Part shown: positions 7,603-15,662 of the stretch, one piece after another
How the letters are laid out: every line of letters starts with the position of its first letter
How positions within the stretch are numbered: the first letter of the stretch is position 1
Source of the DNA: an uncultured Eubacteriales bacterium
GTDB taxonomy: Bacteria; Bacillota; Clostridia; Oscillospirales; Acutalibacteraceae
DNA length: 34,918 nt
NCBI GenBank assembly: GCA_934486455.1
Contig: CAKSPR010000016.1
Span: forward strand, 1-34,918
Direction of reading: 5' to 3'
Position numbers and translations under genes: made by a program
The notes under the pieces: generated by a model
What the model was told of the DNA's origin: nothing
Seen by the model: only the letters and a program-made list of their open reading frames with translations
Database searches by the model: none

Positions 7603-9441
7603 TTGACCGAGCTTCAACTTGAAAAAATGCTTTCCAAGGTGGAAAAACCGGGACGATATGTCGGCGGAGAGCTTAATTCTGTTTACAAGGACAAATCCAA
7701 AGTCGATGTGCGTTTTGCCTTCTGCTTTCCCGACAATTACGAGGTGGGTATGTCTCATCTCGGAATTAAAATTCTTTATTCCTGCCTTAACGAAATGGAA
7801 AATGTGTGGTGCGAGCGGTGCTTTGCGCCCTGGGAGGATATGGAGGCGCAGCTGCGGGAAAGCAACATTCCCCTCTTTGCCCTCGAAAGCCGCGACCCTT
7901 TGGGCGATTTCGATTTTATCGGATTTACGATGCAGTATGAGCTGAGCTATACCAATGTTCTGAACATGCTCGACCTTGCAAATGTACCGATTTTAGCAAA
8001 GGACAGGCAAAACAGCCACCCCATTGTGGTCATGGGCGGCCCCTGCACATACAATCCCGAGCCGCTGGCCGACTTTGCCGACATCTTTTCTCTCGGAGAG
8101 GGCGAGGAAGCCCTTTGCGAGCTGTGCGAGCTTTATGCAAAGCACAAAAAGGCGGGATTCGACCGCAAAAAGTTTTTACACGCCGCTGCAACCGAGCTTT
8201 CGGGCTTTTATGTTCCCTCTCTTTATGATGTTTCATATAACGACGACGGCACCATTGCCGCAATCACGCCGAAGGACGGTGCCCCCGAAAAGATCACCAA
8301 AAGAATAATCAAGGATCTCGACAAGGCATCCTATCCCGACCGCTTTGTGGTTCCCTTTACCGAGGTTATTCACGACCGCGCCGTTGAGGAAATTTTCCGC
8401 GGCTGCATAAGAGGCTGCCGCTTTTGCCAGGCAGGGTATGTTTACCGACCCATAAGGGAAAAATCTCCCGATGTCATCAACGCCCAGGCAAAATCCATCT
8501 GCGACAAATGCGGATACGAGGAGCTGTCGCTGTGTTCCCTTTCGACCAGCGACTATAAAAATCTGCCGAAGCTTCTTTCGGACATGCTCGACTGGACCGA
8601 AAAGGACAGGGTTGGTATTTCCCTCCCCTCTCTTCGGGTAGACAATTTTCCCGAAAGCCTTATGAAAAGAATACAAAGCGTTCGCAAAAGCGGACTGACC
8701 TTTGCCCCCGAGGCGGGCACTCAGCGGCTGCGTGATGTTATAAACAAAAACATAACCGAGGAGGCGGTCATCGAAACCGCAAAAACCGCTTTTTCGGGCG
8801 GCAACACATCGGTCAAGCTTTACTTCATGCTGGGACTGCCCACCGAAACCTTTGAGGATGTGGCCGGAATCGGAAACCTTGCCCAAAAGGTGGTCGATAC
8901 ATTTTACGGTATGCCGAACAGGCCCAAGGGCAAGGGGGTCACCGTGTCGGTCAGCTGCTCGGCCTTTGTGCCAAAGCCCTTCACCCCCTTCCAGTGGGAG
9001 CCTCAGGACGACATGGAAACCATCAGAGCCAAGCAAAAGCACCTTGTGGAAAATGCCCGCAGCCGCAAAATACGGCTCAGCTGGAGCGATCCCGAGACGA
9101 GCTTTCTCGAGGCGGTGCTGGCCCGCGGCGACAGACGGGTATGCGCCGTTATACACGAGGCCTATAAACTGGGCTGCAAGTTCGACAGCTGGGGGGAATA
9201 TTTTCATTTTGATGTGTGGATGAAAGCCTTTGAAAACTGCGGCGTCGATCCCAAGTTTTTCGCCAACCGCAGAAGAGAATACAGCGAAGTGCTTCCCTGG
9301 TCACACATCGACATCGGTATTCCCGAAGGGTATTTTATGAACGAAAGCATAAAATCCAAATCGGCAACCACCACGCAAAACTGCCGCGAAAGATGCAACG
9401 GATGCGGTGCAAATAAGCTTTTGGGGAGGGCCTGTGACTGA
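7603..9441 (+). CDS. TIGR03960-type radical SAM protein
   Basis: 612-residue cytosolic radical SAM enzyme of the family normally coupled to a DUF2344 protein. Its reaction is not firmly established. Residues 1-260 form the N-terminal domain, which looks B12-binding-like (VMGGPCTYNPEPLADFADIF, GEGEEAL). The core starts with CIRGCRFC (C268, C272, C275), the [4Fe-4S]/SAM triad. The C-terminus has extra cysteines (C594, C598, C601, C611), possibly a second metal site. The start is TTG 7603, because AAAGGTGAT at 7588-7596 is well spaced and the N-terminus matches the family. The next ATG, at 7627, would cut the conserved start. It is translationally coupled to the next gene by TGATG. Confidence 0.88.
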   Translation: MTELQLEKMLSKVEKPGRYVGGELNSVYKDKSKVDVRFAFCFPDNYEVGMSHLGIKILYSCLNEMENVWCERCFAPWEDMEAQLRESNIPLFALESRDPLGDFDFIGFTMQYELSYTNVLNMLDLANVPILAKDRQNSHPIVVMGGPCTYNPEPLADFADIFSLGEGEEALCELCELYAKHKKAGFDRKKFLHAAATELSGFYVPSLYDVSYNDDGTIAAITPKDGAPEKITKRIIKDLDKASYPDRFVVPFTEVIHDRAVEEIFRGCIRGCRFCQAGYVYRPIREKSPDVINAQAKSICDKCGYEELSLCSLSTSDYKNLPKLLSDMLDWTEKDRVGISLPSLRVDNFPESLMKRIQSVRKSGLTFAPEAGTQRLRDVINKNITEEAVIETAKTAFSGGNTSVKLYFMLGLPTETFEDVAGIGNLAQKVVDTFYGMPNRPKGKGVTVSVSCSAFVPKPFTPFQWEPQDDMETIRAKQKHLVENARSRKIRLSWSDPETSFLEAVLARGDRRVCAVIHEAYKLGCKFDSWGEYFHFDVWMKAFENCGVDPKFFANRRREYSEVLPWSHIDIGIPEGYFMNESIKSKSATTTQNCRERCNGCGANKLLGRACD

Positions 9442-10097
9442 TGGATTTTATCGATATTCGGGTTTTCTTTAAAAAAAAGGGAGATGCAAGATACATCTCC
9501 CACCTCGACCTCAGCCGTTTTATGCAGCGCTCGCTTAAACGCTCGGGACTGCCCCTTTGGCACACCGAGGGCTTTAATCCCCACCCCTATGTGACCTTTG
9601 CCCTTCCCCTTTCGGTTGGGCAGGCGGGAGAGAGGGAGACCATGGACTTCCGCCTCACTTCCCCCGTTTCTTTTGAGGAGATAAAGAAAAGGCTTTCCGA
9701 CTGTATGCCGAAAGACATTGTTATTACCGGCGTTGCCTCCCCCGTTTACAAGGCCAAGGAGATAAAAAGCGCCCTTTACGACATTGAGCTTTTTGATTGT
9801 AACGACATTTTTGACAGCATCAAAAGCTTCTTTGCAAAGGACAGCATCATTACTGAAAAAAAGACAAAAAAAGGCATTATCAAACAGATAGACATTGCTC
9901 CCGACATTCTGGAGGTTTCGTTTTTTGAAAGTGCCGACTCGGTCAGGCTGACATTGCGCCTTCCGGCGGGAAGCGAGCACAACATCAACCCTTCCCTTGT
10001 TATAAAGGCCCTTGAAAAGCACTGCAATCGGGAATTTTGTCCCGTTCGCATAACAAGAACGGCCGTTAAAACTGCCGACGGCAAGGATTTTGAATAA
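9441..10097 (+). CDS. DUF2344 / TIGR03936 radical SAM-associated protein
   Basis: 218-residue cytosolic partner of the upstream radical SAM protein. The N-terminal hallmark is RVFFKKKGDARYISHLDLSR, followed by RSGLPLWHTEGFNPHP and the FALPLSVGQAGERE strand, all typical of DUF2344. The ATG at 9441 overlaps the upstream TGA by one base (TGATG), so the two proteins are probably made together. In other bacteria the two are sometimes fused, which supports one shared function. The molecular role is unknown. In many Firmicutes the pair lies next to ribonuclease G or ribosomal protein genes; that context is absent here. Confidence 0.9.
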   Translation: MDFIDIRVFFKKKGDARYISHLDLSRFMQRSLKRSGLPLWHTEGFNPHPYVTFALPLSVGQAGERETMDFRLTSPVSFEEIKKRLSDCMPKDIVITGVASPVYKAKEIKSALYDIELFDCNDIFDSIKSFFAKDSIITEKKTKKGIIKQIDIAPDILEVSFFESADSVRLTLRLPAGSEHNINPSLVIKALEKHCNREFCPVRITRTAVKTADGKDFE

Positions 10098-10099
10098 CA

Positions 10100-10170
10100 G
10101 ACGGCAAATTCGGCCGCTGTCGTTTTGAGATCACAGAAAATCGGGAAATACAGCGGTGCGGTCGGCCGTC
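10100..10170 (+). other. Long hairpin between the DUF2344 gene and the next small gene
   Basis: GACGGC (10100-10105) pairs with GCCGTC (10165-10170), and CCGCTG (10114-10119) pairs with CAGCGG (10151-10156). The two stems are separated by a symmetric internal loop. No T-run follows, so it is not a plain terminator. It could be an RNA processing or stability element ahead of the 83-residue gene. Confidence 0.35.
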
Positions 10171-10208
10171 AATTTAAAAAATATAAAGAGCAAAAGGAGA
10201 TTATTAAC

Positions 10209-10460
10209 ATGACAGAATTTCGCTATGACACGCAGCTTCTCATCGAAGGAGAAAACCTTGACGAGGATGTTATCCACGACTATTTCACCGAGCATTTTAA
10301 GGGCGACTGCCTGCTCGCGGTGGGAGACGAGGAGCTTATAAAGATTCATTTCCACACCAACGAGCCCTGGAAGGTGCTTGAATACTGCTCAACACTGGGA
10401 GAAATCTACGACATTGTTGTTGAAGATATGATCCGCCAGGAAAGAGGTCTTAAGGGCTAA
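10209..10460 (+). CDS. Orphan FakA/DAK-kinase C-terminal-type domain protein
   Basis: 83-residue protein matching the C-terminal part of fatty acid kinase FakA-like proteins. The segment GDCLLAVGDEELIKIHFHTNEPWKVLEY corresponds to the FakA GDS/GDE...KVHVHT region, and ends IVVEDMIRQERGL. It lacks the DhaL-like kinase domain and is not a fragment by frameshift: the start ATG at 10209 has AAGGAG (10194-10199) nine bases upstream, and no kinase remnant precedes it. Similar stand-alone proteins in Clostridia are often named 'kinase to dihydroxyacetone kinase', which is misleading. Possibly a regulatory or ligand-binding subunit. It is followed directly by a strong terminator. Confidence 0.85.
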   Translation: MTEFRYDTQLLIEGENLDEDVIHDYFTEHFKGDCLLAVGDEELIKIHFHTNEPWKVLEYCSTLGEIYDIVVEDMIRQERGLKG

Positions 10461-10481
10461 ATCGCGGCAACTTTTCAAAGC

Positions 10482-10514
10482 AAAAGGACCCGTTTTTTAC
10501 GGGTCCTTTTTATT
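10482..10514 (+). terminator. Strong bidirectional rho-independent terminator
   Basis: An 11-bp perfect stem AAAAGGACCCG (10482-10492) / CGGGTCCTTTT (10500-10510) has a 7-base loop and flanking A and T runs on each side. It serves the plus operon ending at 10460 and the minus gene whose stop is at 10513. Confidence 0.95.
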
Positions 10515-11445
10515 ATGCAAATATGCTCATATTTCTTATGTCGGAATCGGAAATTTGAGAATTGACGTCATAGGCCGCATCCTCGGCATTTCGGTGCTCT
10601 TTTTCGGTAAATCCCCAAAGCATAAGCTCCCGCAAGAAAATCCTGCATATATCTTCGATTATCTCGGACTTAAGCCTTGCGGTTTTGTCGTCATTTTCGC
10701 CGGTTATGAGAAATTCAAGGCTGTCGGAAAGCTCGGAAAGCTGCGGCAGACCCGACAGCGCTCGGAAGCTCCATTTATAAAAGGGGCGGTATTTTTTGTT
10801 TAGCAGAAAAATCACCCTTAAAGCGGCGTTAACAAATTCAAACACCGCAAGCTGAGCCGCCGCCCGCTCGCCGTGGGAGATACAGCGGGAAAAATTATAC
10901 TGTCCCGCCTGGCCGCATATAATAAGCGCCGAGGCAAGCTTTTTTCTCGCAATGTCATCGGGATAAAAAGACAGCCTGCGGCGGATCTCGGTTATTTCAC
11001 CGTAATTATCCTCGAAAATTTCACCGTTCACCGCCTCAAGAAGGCAGCTCTCGGGAATGTTCAGCCATTCATACTTTGAAAGCACACCATTCCCTTTCCC
11101 CACCGTTTTTTCAAAAAAATCGGCGGTGCGCATAACCCCTCGGCGGCTGCCTCCCACAGGAGAAACAAGGCTCCTTTTTGCCCCGTCAAACTCCTTTGGC
11201 AGCTTTGCATAGGCACGTTCCATCAAAAAGGCCGTTCTTCGGTCAACTTTGTTTTCATCGGGGAGAAAAAGGCAAAAGCCCGGTTCAAAATCATGGTCTC
11301 TTGAAATTTCATCGTCAAATCCTAAGCATTCCGAGCCTTGTCCGCAAATGCCGAAGGCCGCATATTTCATAAAATCCGGAAACTGTTCCTTAATGACATT
11401 CCCGTAAAGCTCAAAATATTTTTTTGCTCCTTCAATTCCCTTCAT
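10513..11445 (-). CDS. DUF4037 nucleotidyltransferase-like protein
   Basis: 310 residues. The segment GSECLGFDDEISRDHDFEPGF resembles the DUF4037 signature with G-S and paired D-D/D-H-D acidic residues, recalling nucleotidyltransferase-fold proteins. The middle GGSRRGVMRTADFF, EWLNIPE..LLEAVNGEIFEDNYGE and LSFYPDDIARKKLAS are also typical. The frame is open further upstream (to 11559), but the ATG at 11445 is preferred: it overlaps the end of the TPR gene by 14 bases, which suggests coupled translation, and the preceding residues lie inside the TPR gene in another frame. The Shine-Dalgarno is weak, consistent with coupling. The substrate is unknown. It forms an operon with the TPR gene. Confidence 0.83.
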   Translation of the reverse strand: MKGIEGAKKYFELYGNVIKEQFPDFMKYAAFGICGQGSECLGFDDEISRDHDFEPGFCLFLPDENKVDRRTAFLMERAYAKLPKEFDGAKRSLVSPVGGSRRGVMRTADFFEKTVGKGNGVLSKYEWLNIPESCLLEAVNGEIFEDNYGEITEIRRRLSFYPDDIARKKLASALIICGQAGQYNFSRCISHGERAAAQLAVFEFVNAALRVIFLLNKKYRPFYKWSFRALSGLPQLSELSDSLEFLITGENDDKTARLKSEIIEDICRIFLRELMLWGFTEKEHRNAEDAAYDVNSQISDSDIRNMSIFA

Positions 11446-12253
11446 AGATTTTCTTTGCCCTCGCTTTAAGCTCTCTTTCATAAAAGAAATATCCGTAATA
11501 TCCAAAGGTAGGCGCGCATTTTTCGGCCACAAAGGCATAGTATCCGTTTTGCGGTTCATCGCCGTTTAAAAGTTCCCATGCCGTCTCGACACACCGTTCG
11601 ATTTCGGCCTCGGCTTCCTGCCCCTTATCACGATAATAAACATCAGCGGCATTGAGATAGGAAATTGCTGCGTCCCACTCGCCGCTCGGCACCTTTTTCA
11701 TAATTTCGATGGCCTTTTTGTAACAATCGAGAGCCTCGTCGAAACGCCCGAGGTCGCAAAGGGCGAGTCCCTTGTTGTTATAAAGCCCACCGAAAGCAGG
11801 GTCATCCTCCCGCAAATTTGCGCCGTAAATTTCAAGGGCACGGTCAAAAAGCGGCAAGCCCCTTTGAGCCTCGCCGAAGGCCTTGTAAACGGTTGCCACG
11901 TTAAGCAGCGCAGTCCCCGCCGTCACCGTTTTGCCGACCTCAAGCTTATCTATAAGGGAAAGCACCTTTTCACAGGCATCATAGGCCTCATCCTTTTTTG
12001 AAAGCTTGCGATAAAGGCCGCACAGCTCGTTTTCCACCGTCAGAAGCCCTCTGTCGTCGCCGATTTTTTTTGCTTCTTCCTTCCAGTACAGCAGGGTTTT
12101 AAGGGCGCCGTCATAATCATTTTTATCAAGGTATCGATCCAGCGCCGCAACCACCCTGTCGGTAGGAATGAAGCTTTCGGTCTTTGTAGGATTGCAAAAG
12201 GGGCAGGCCGGCTCGGCATAATCTTCGTGAGAAATTATTTTATCGCTATACAT
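11432..12253 (-). CDS. Tetratricopeptide-repeat protein with N-terminal CPFC motif
   Basis: 273-residue cytosolic protein without signal peptide. A short N-terminal segment carries CPFC (a possible half zinc or redox site). Several TPR-like helix pairs follow from about residue 40 to 220, for example GLYNNKGLALCDLGRFDEALDCYKKAIEIM and AISYLNAADVYY. The ATG at 12253 has GGAGG six bases upstream on its strand. It is co-transcribed with, and overlaps by 14 bases, the DUF4037 gene. TPRs usually mediate protein binding, so it may be a partner or adaptor for DUF4037. That is an inference from adjacency. Confidence 0.85.
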   Translation of the reverse strand: MYSDKIISHEDYAEPACPFCNPTKTESFIPTDRVVAALDRYLDKNDYDGALKTLLYWKEEAKKIGDDRGLLTVENELCGLYRKLSKKDEAYDACEKVLSLIDKLEVGKTVTAGTALLNVATVYKAFGEAQRGLPLFDRALEIYGANLREDDPAFGGLYNNKGLALCDLGRFDEALDCYKKAIEIMKKVPSGEWDAAISYLNAADVYYRDKGQEAEAEIERCVETAWELLNGDEPQNGYYAFVAEKCAPTFGYYGYFFYERELKARAKKIYEGN

Positions 12254-12294
12254 TTTGTCCTCCGAAAATGGAAATTTTAAATTTTTTCAATAAA

Positions 12295-12323
12295 AGTATA
12301 TCATACATATTGCAATTTGTAAA
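12295..12323 (-). promoter_or_regulatory. Promoter of the TPR-DUF4037 operon
   Basis: On the minus strand TTTACA (12318-12323) and TATACT (12295-12300) are separated by 17 bases. The promoter overlaps the divergent nrdG promoter, so the two may compete for polymerase. Confidence 0.6.
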
Positions 12324-12338
12324 GGAGTATGATAGAAT
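12310..12338 (+). promoter_or_regulatory. Promoter of nrdG
   Basis: TTGCAA (12310-12315), a 17-base spacer, and TAGAAT (12333-12338). The predicted start near 12345 falls inside the NrdR box that follows. Confidence 0.6.
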
Positions 12339-12342
12339 ACAG

Positions 12343-12358
12343 CCACTATATATTGTGG
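12343..12358 (+). promoter_or_regulatory. NrdR box overlapping the nrdG transcription start
   Basis: CCACTATATATTGTGG fits the inner NrdR-box core CwATATATwG exactly and is palindromic in its CCAC/GTGG arms. It covers the predicted start, a position suited to repression. No second box at a whole helical-turn distance was found. No nrdR gene is in the window. Confidence 0.7.
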
Positions 12359-12370
12359 CGGAGGACGAAA

Positions 12371-13069
12371 ATGGATTTTTACGGACTGCAAAAAATGACA
12401 CTGCTTGATTTTCCCGAAAAGGTGGCCTGCACGGTCTTTACCGGCGGGTGCAATTTCCGCTGTCCTTTTTGCCACAACGCCCTGCTGGTCACAAGGCTTT
12501 GCAGGGACGACATTTTCAGCGAACAGTATGTTCTTGATTTTCTTAAAAAGCGCAGAGGGTTACTTGACGGGGTGTGCGTCACCGGCGGAGAGCCGCTTTT
12601 GCAAAAGGAGCTGCCTGCCTTTCTTGAGAAGGTCAAGGCCATGGGCTTTGCCGTAAAGGTCGACACAAACGGCAGCTTTCCCGACCGTCTTAAAAGTATA
12701 ATCGACAGCGGCCTTTGCGATTATGTGGCCATGGACATTAAAAATTCCAAGGAAAAATACAGCGAAACGGTGGGTATCCCCGATTTCGACATAACACCCA
12801 TAGAACGGTCGGTTGAAATTTTAAATGGCGGCAGCCTTCCCTTTGAATTCCGCACCACCGTTGTAAAAGAGCTGCACGGCATTCCCGACATCGAGGCCAT
12901 TGCAAAATGGATCTCTCCCGCCGAAAACTTCTTTTTACAGCAATTTGTCGACAGCGGGGAGCTCATCGGCAGGGGTCTTTCGGCTCATTCGACCGCCACG
13001 CTTGAAAAAATGAGGGACTCCGCCTCGGAATATATACCAAATGTGCAAATACGGGGGACGGAAATTTAA
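12371..13069 (+). CDS. nrdG: Anaerobic ribonucleoside-triphosphate reductase activating protein
   Basis: 232-residue radical SAM activase that installs the glycyl radical on NrdD. CNFRCPFC gives the cluster cysteines C27, C31 and C34. GGEPLLQ and DTNG follow as expected for the SAM-binding strands, and the N-terminus FYGLQKMTLLDFPEKVA is the typical family start. It is longer than E. coli NrdG (about 154 residues) and resembles the longer clostridial form. The ATG at 12371 is chosen because GGAGG (12360-12364) lies six bases upstream; an upstream in-frame start at 12329 falls inside the promoter. nrdD lies 152 bases downstream behind its own promoter. Confidence 0.95.
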   Translation: MDFYGLQKMTLLDFPEKVACTVFTGGCNFRCPFCHNALLVTRLCRDDIFSEQYVLDFLKKRRGLLDGVCVTGGEPLLQKELPAFLEKVKAMGFAVKVDTNGSFPDRLKSIIDSGLCDYVAMDIKNSKEKYSETVGIPDFDITPIERSVEILNGGSLPFEFRTTVVKELHGIPDIEAIAKWISPAENFFLQQFVDSGELIGRGLSAHSTATLEKMRDSASEYIPNVQIRGTEI

Positions 13070-13075
13070 AAAACG

Positions 13076-13123
13076 ACACAAGATATTGTGTTTTGCCCCT
13101 TGACAAACAAAAAAACTTTGTGT
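13076..13123 (+). promoter_or_regulatory. Tandem NrdR boxes upstream of nrdD
   Basis: ACACAAGATATTGTGT (13076-13091) is a perfect palindromic-arm NrdR box with one core mismatch. A weaker second site ends in TTTGTGT at 13117-13123 and starts 32 bases later (three helical turns). The first box abuts the -35 and the second overlaps the spacer and -10, the usual tandem NrdR layout. Confidence 0.7.
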
Positions 13124-13128
13124 ATACT
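13100..13128 (+). promoter_or_regulatory. Strong promoter of nrdD-trxB
   Basis: TTGACA (13100-13105) and TATACT (13123-13128) are spaced by 17 bases. The leader is about 85 nt. It lies between the stop of nrdG and the nrdD start. Confidence 0.8.
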
Positions 13129-13221
13129 CAAATTACCGGACAAATTTTTTCGCCGACCGCAGTGTCGTTTCGGGCGGCGAACCAAGATACAGCGCAGAGA
13201 GAAATATTTTTAAAGGAGAAA

Positions 13222-15621
13222 ATGAGAAAAATGTATACCGTCATTAAAAGAGACGGAAAGGAAGTTAATTTTGACCTTTCCAAAATCAGAAATGCCATAA
13301 CAAAGGCCTTCGACGCCTGCGAAATGAACTATCATCCCGACACGGTTGATTTTCTTGCCTTAAAGGTAACCTCGGATTTTGAACAAAAGATTGCCGACGG
13401 AAAAATTACCGTTGAGGCCATTCAGGACAGCGTTGAATCGGTGCTTATCAAGAGCGGATACGACAGCGTGGCCAAGGCCTATATTCTCTATCGCAAGCAG
13501 CGCGAAAAATTCAGAAATTTAAGCACAACGCTTCTCGACTACAAAAAAATCGTCGACAACTATCTTCAGATAAACGACTGGAGAGTTAAGGAAAACTCCA
13601 CCGTCACCTATTCGGTAGGCGGCCTTATCCTCAGCAATTCCGGCGCCATTACCGCCAACTACTGGCTGTCGGAGGTTTATGACGACGAGATCGGCGACGC
13701 CCACAGAAATGCCGATATTCACATTCACGACCTTTCCATGCTGACCGGCTACTGCGCCGGCTGGTCGCTTAAACAGCTTATTCAGGAGGGACTGGGCGGA
13801 GTACCCGGAAAGATAACCTCCTCCCCCGCCTCCCACCTTTCCACCCTCTGCAACCAGATGGTCAACTTCCTCGGCATTATGCAGAACGAATGGGCAGGCG
13901 CCCAGGCATTTTCCTCCTTCGACACCTATCTTGCTCCCTTTGTCAAGGTAGATAATCTTTCCTACAAGGAAGTTAAGCAGTGCATCCAGTCCTTTATTTA
14001 CGGCGTAAACACCCCCAGCCGCTGGGGTACCCAGTCTCCCTTTACCAACATTACCCTCGACTGGACCGTTCCCGCCGACCTTGCCGAGCTTAACGCAATC
14101 GTGGGTGGCAAGGAAATGGACTTCAAATACAAAGACTGCAAAAAAGAAATGGACATGGTCAACAAGGCCTTCATCGAAATCATGATCGAGGGCGATGCCA
14201 ACGGCAGAGGCTTCCAGTATCCCATCCCCACCTATTCCATAACCCGCGATTTCGATTGGTCGGAAACCGAGAACAACAAGCTTCTCTTTGAGATGACCGC
14301 CAAATACGGCACTCCCTATTTCTCCAACTATATCAATTCCGACATGGAGCCTTCGGATGTACGTTCCATGTGCTGCAGACTTCGTCTCGACCTTCGCGAG
14401 CTTCGCAAAAAATCGGGCGGATTCTTCGGAAGCGGCGAGTCCACCGGATCGGTGGGCGTCGTAACCATCAACATGCCCCGAATTGCCTACCTTGCAAAGG
14501 ACAAGGCCGACTTCTTCGAGCGTCTCGACAGACTCATGGATCTTTCGGCCAGATCTCTCAAAATCAAGAGAACGGTTATAACCAAGCTTCTCGACAACGG
14601 CCTTTACCCCTACACCAAGCGTTATCTCGGCACCTTCAACAACCACTTTTCCACCATCGGTCTTGTGGGAATGAACGAGGCCGGCCTCAATGCCAAATGG
14701 CTCAGAAAAGACCTGACCCACAAGGAAACCCAGGATTTCACCGTTGAAGTGCTCAACCATATGAGAGAGCGTCTTTCCGACTATCAGGAGCAGTACGGCG
14801 ACCTCTACAACCTTGAAGCCACCCCCGCCGAATCCACCTCCTTCCGCCTTGCAAAGCACGATGTCAAGCGTTTCCCCGGCATCATCACCGCCGCCAAGAG
14901 CTGTGATGACACCCCTTACTACACCAACAGCTCCCACCTGCCGGTCGGATACACCGAGGACATTTTCTCGGCTCTCGATGTTCAGGATGAGCTTCAGACA
15001 CTTTACACCTCGGGTACGGTTTTCCACGCCTTCTTAGGCGAAAAGCTTCCCGACTGGAAGGCGGCCGCCACCCTTGTTCGCAAGATTGCCGAAAATTATA
15101 AGCTTCCCTATTACACCATGTCTCCCACCTACTCGGTCTGCAAATCCCACGGATACCTTTCGGGAGAGCAGAAGAAGTGCCCCGTGTGCGGAGAGACCAC
15201 CGAGATATACAGCCGCATCACCGGATACTACCGTCCCGTTCAGAACTGGAACGACGGAAAGACCCAGGAATACAAGGATCGCAAGGTTTATAACATCGGC
15301 ACCTCGAAGCTGACCCACAGCGGCGTTATCGGCGGAGAGAACACCAAAGAGGTGTGCGAAACGGTTATGGAGACCGAAGTCGAAAGCGAAGATCTGAAGG
15401 ACGGCAACCTTCTCTTTGTAACCGCCACCTGCCCCAACTGCAAAATAGCCTGTGCCACCCTCGACAAGGCCGGCGTTGAATACACCAAGATATATGCCAA
15501 CGAGCAGCCCGACTTTGCCAAGGAACTGGGAGTCAAGCAGGCACCCACACTTGTGATAATAAAGGACGGACAGGCCGATAAATTCTCGGGTGTTTCGGAC
15601 ATTAAAAAGCATCTCAGCTGA
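13222..15621 (+). CDS. nrdD: Class III ribonucleoside-triphosphate reductase with fused C-terminal redoxin
   Basis: 799 residues; makes dNTPs anaerobically. An ATP-cone covers residues 5-95 (VIKRDGKEVNFDLSKI). The catalytic barrel follows (GRGFQYPIPTYS, RSMCCRLRLD). The zinc site is CxxH...CxxC (C640, H643, C653, C656). The glycyl radical is G668 in RITGYYRP. After the usual VQNWNDGKTQEY...YNIGTS end comes an extra module of about 100 residues. Its last 70 are a glutaredoxin/thioredoxin-like domain with CPNC (C737, C740) and the cis-Pro loop QAPT. The fusion implies reduction by dithiol rather than formate, as known for some class III subtypes. AAGGAG (13213-13218) is only 3 bases from ATG 13222 and 12 from ATG 13231, so the start may be either. 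trxB follows. Confidence 0.95.
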   Translation: MRKMYTVIKRDGKEVNFDLSKIRNAITKAFDACEMNYHPDTVDFLALKVTSDFEQKIADGKITVEAIQDSVESVLIKSGYDSVAKAYILYRKQREKFRNLSTTLLDYKKIVDNYLQINDWRVKENSTVTYSVGGLILSNSGAITANYWLSEVYDDEIGDAHRNADIHIHDLSMLTGYCAGWSLKQLIQEGLGGVPGKITSSPASHLSTLCNQMVNFLGIMQNEWAGAQAFSSFDTYLAPFVKVDNLSYKEVKQCIQSFIYGVNTPSRWGTQSPFTNITLDWTVPADLAELNAIVGGKEMDFKYKDCKKEMDMVNKAFIEIMIEGDANGRGFQYPIPTYSITRDFDWSETENNKLLFEMTAKYGTPYFSNYINSDMEPSDVRSMCCRLRLDLRELRKKSGGFFGSGESTGSVGVVTINMPRIAYLAKDKADFFERLDRLMDLSARSLKIKRTVITKLLDNGLYPYTKRYLGTFNNHFSTIGLVGMNEAGLNAKWLRKDLTHKETQDFTVEVLNHMRERLSDYQEQYGDLYNLEATPAESTSFRLAKHDVKRFPGIITAAKSCDDTPYYTNSSHLPVGYTEDIFSALDVQDELQTLYTSGTVFHAFLGEKLPDWKAAATLVRKIAENYKLPYYTMSPTYSVCKSHGYLSGEQKKCPVCGETTEIYSRITGYYRPVQNWNDGKTQEYKDRKVYNIGTSKLTHSGVIGGENTKEVCETVMETEVESEDLKDGNLLFVTATCPNCKIACATLDKAGVEYTKIYANEQPDFAKELGVKQAPTLVIIKDGQADKFSGVSDIKKHLS

Positions 15622-15662
15622 CAAACCGAGTAATCTACCAACTTGAATTTCAGGTGTAAAGA

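Noticed and set aside
13519..15027. Minus-strand open frame of 502 codons
   Set aside because: Antisense to nrdD; glycine/valine-rich composition typical of a shadow frame.
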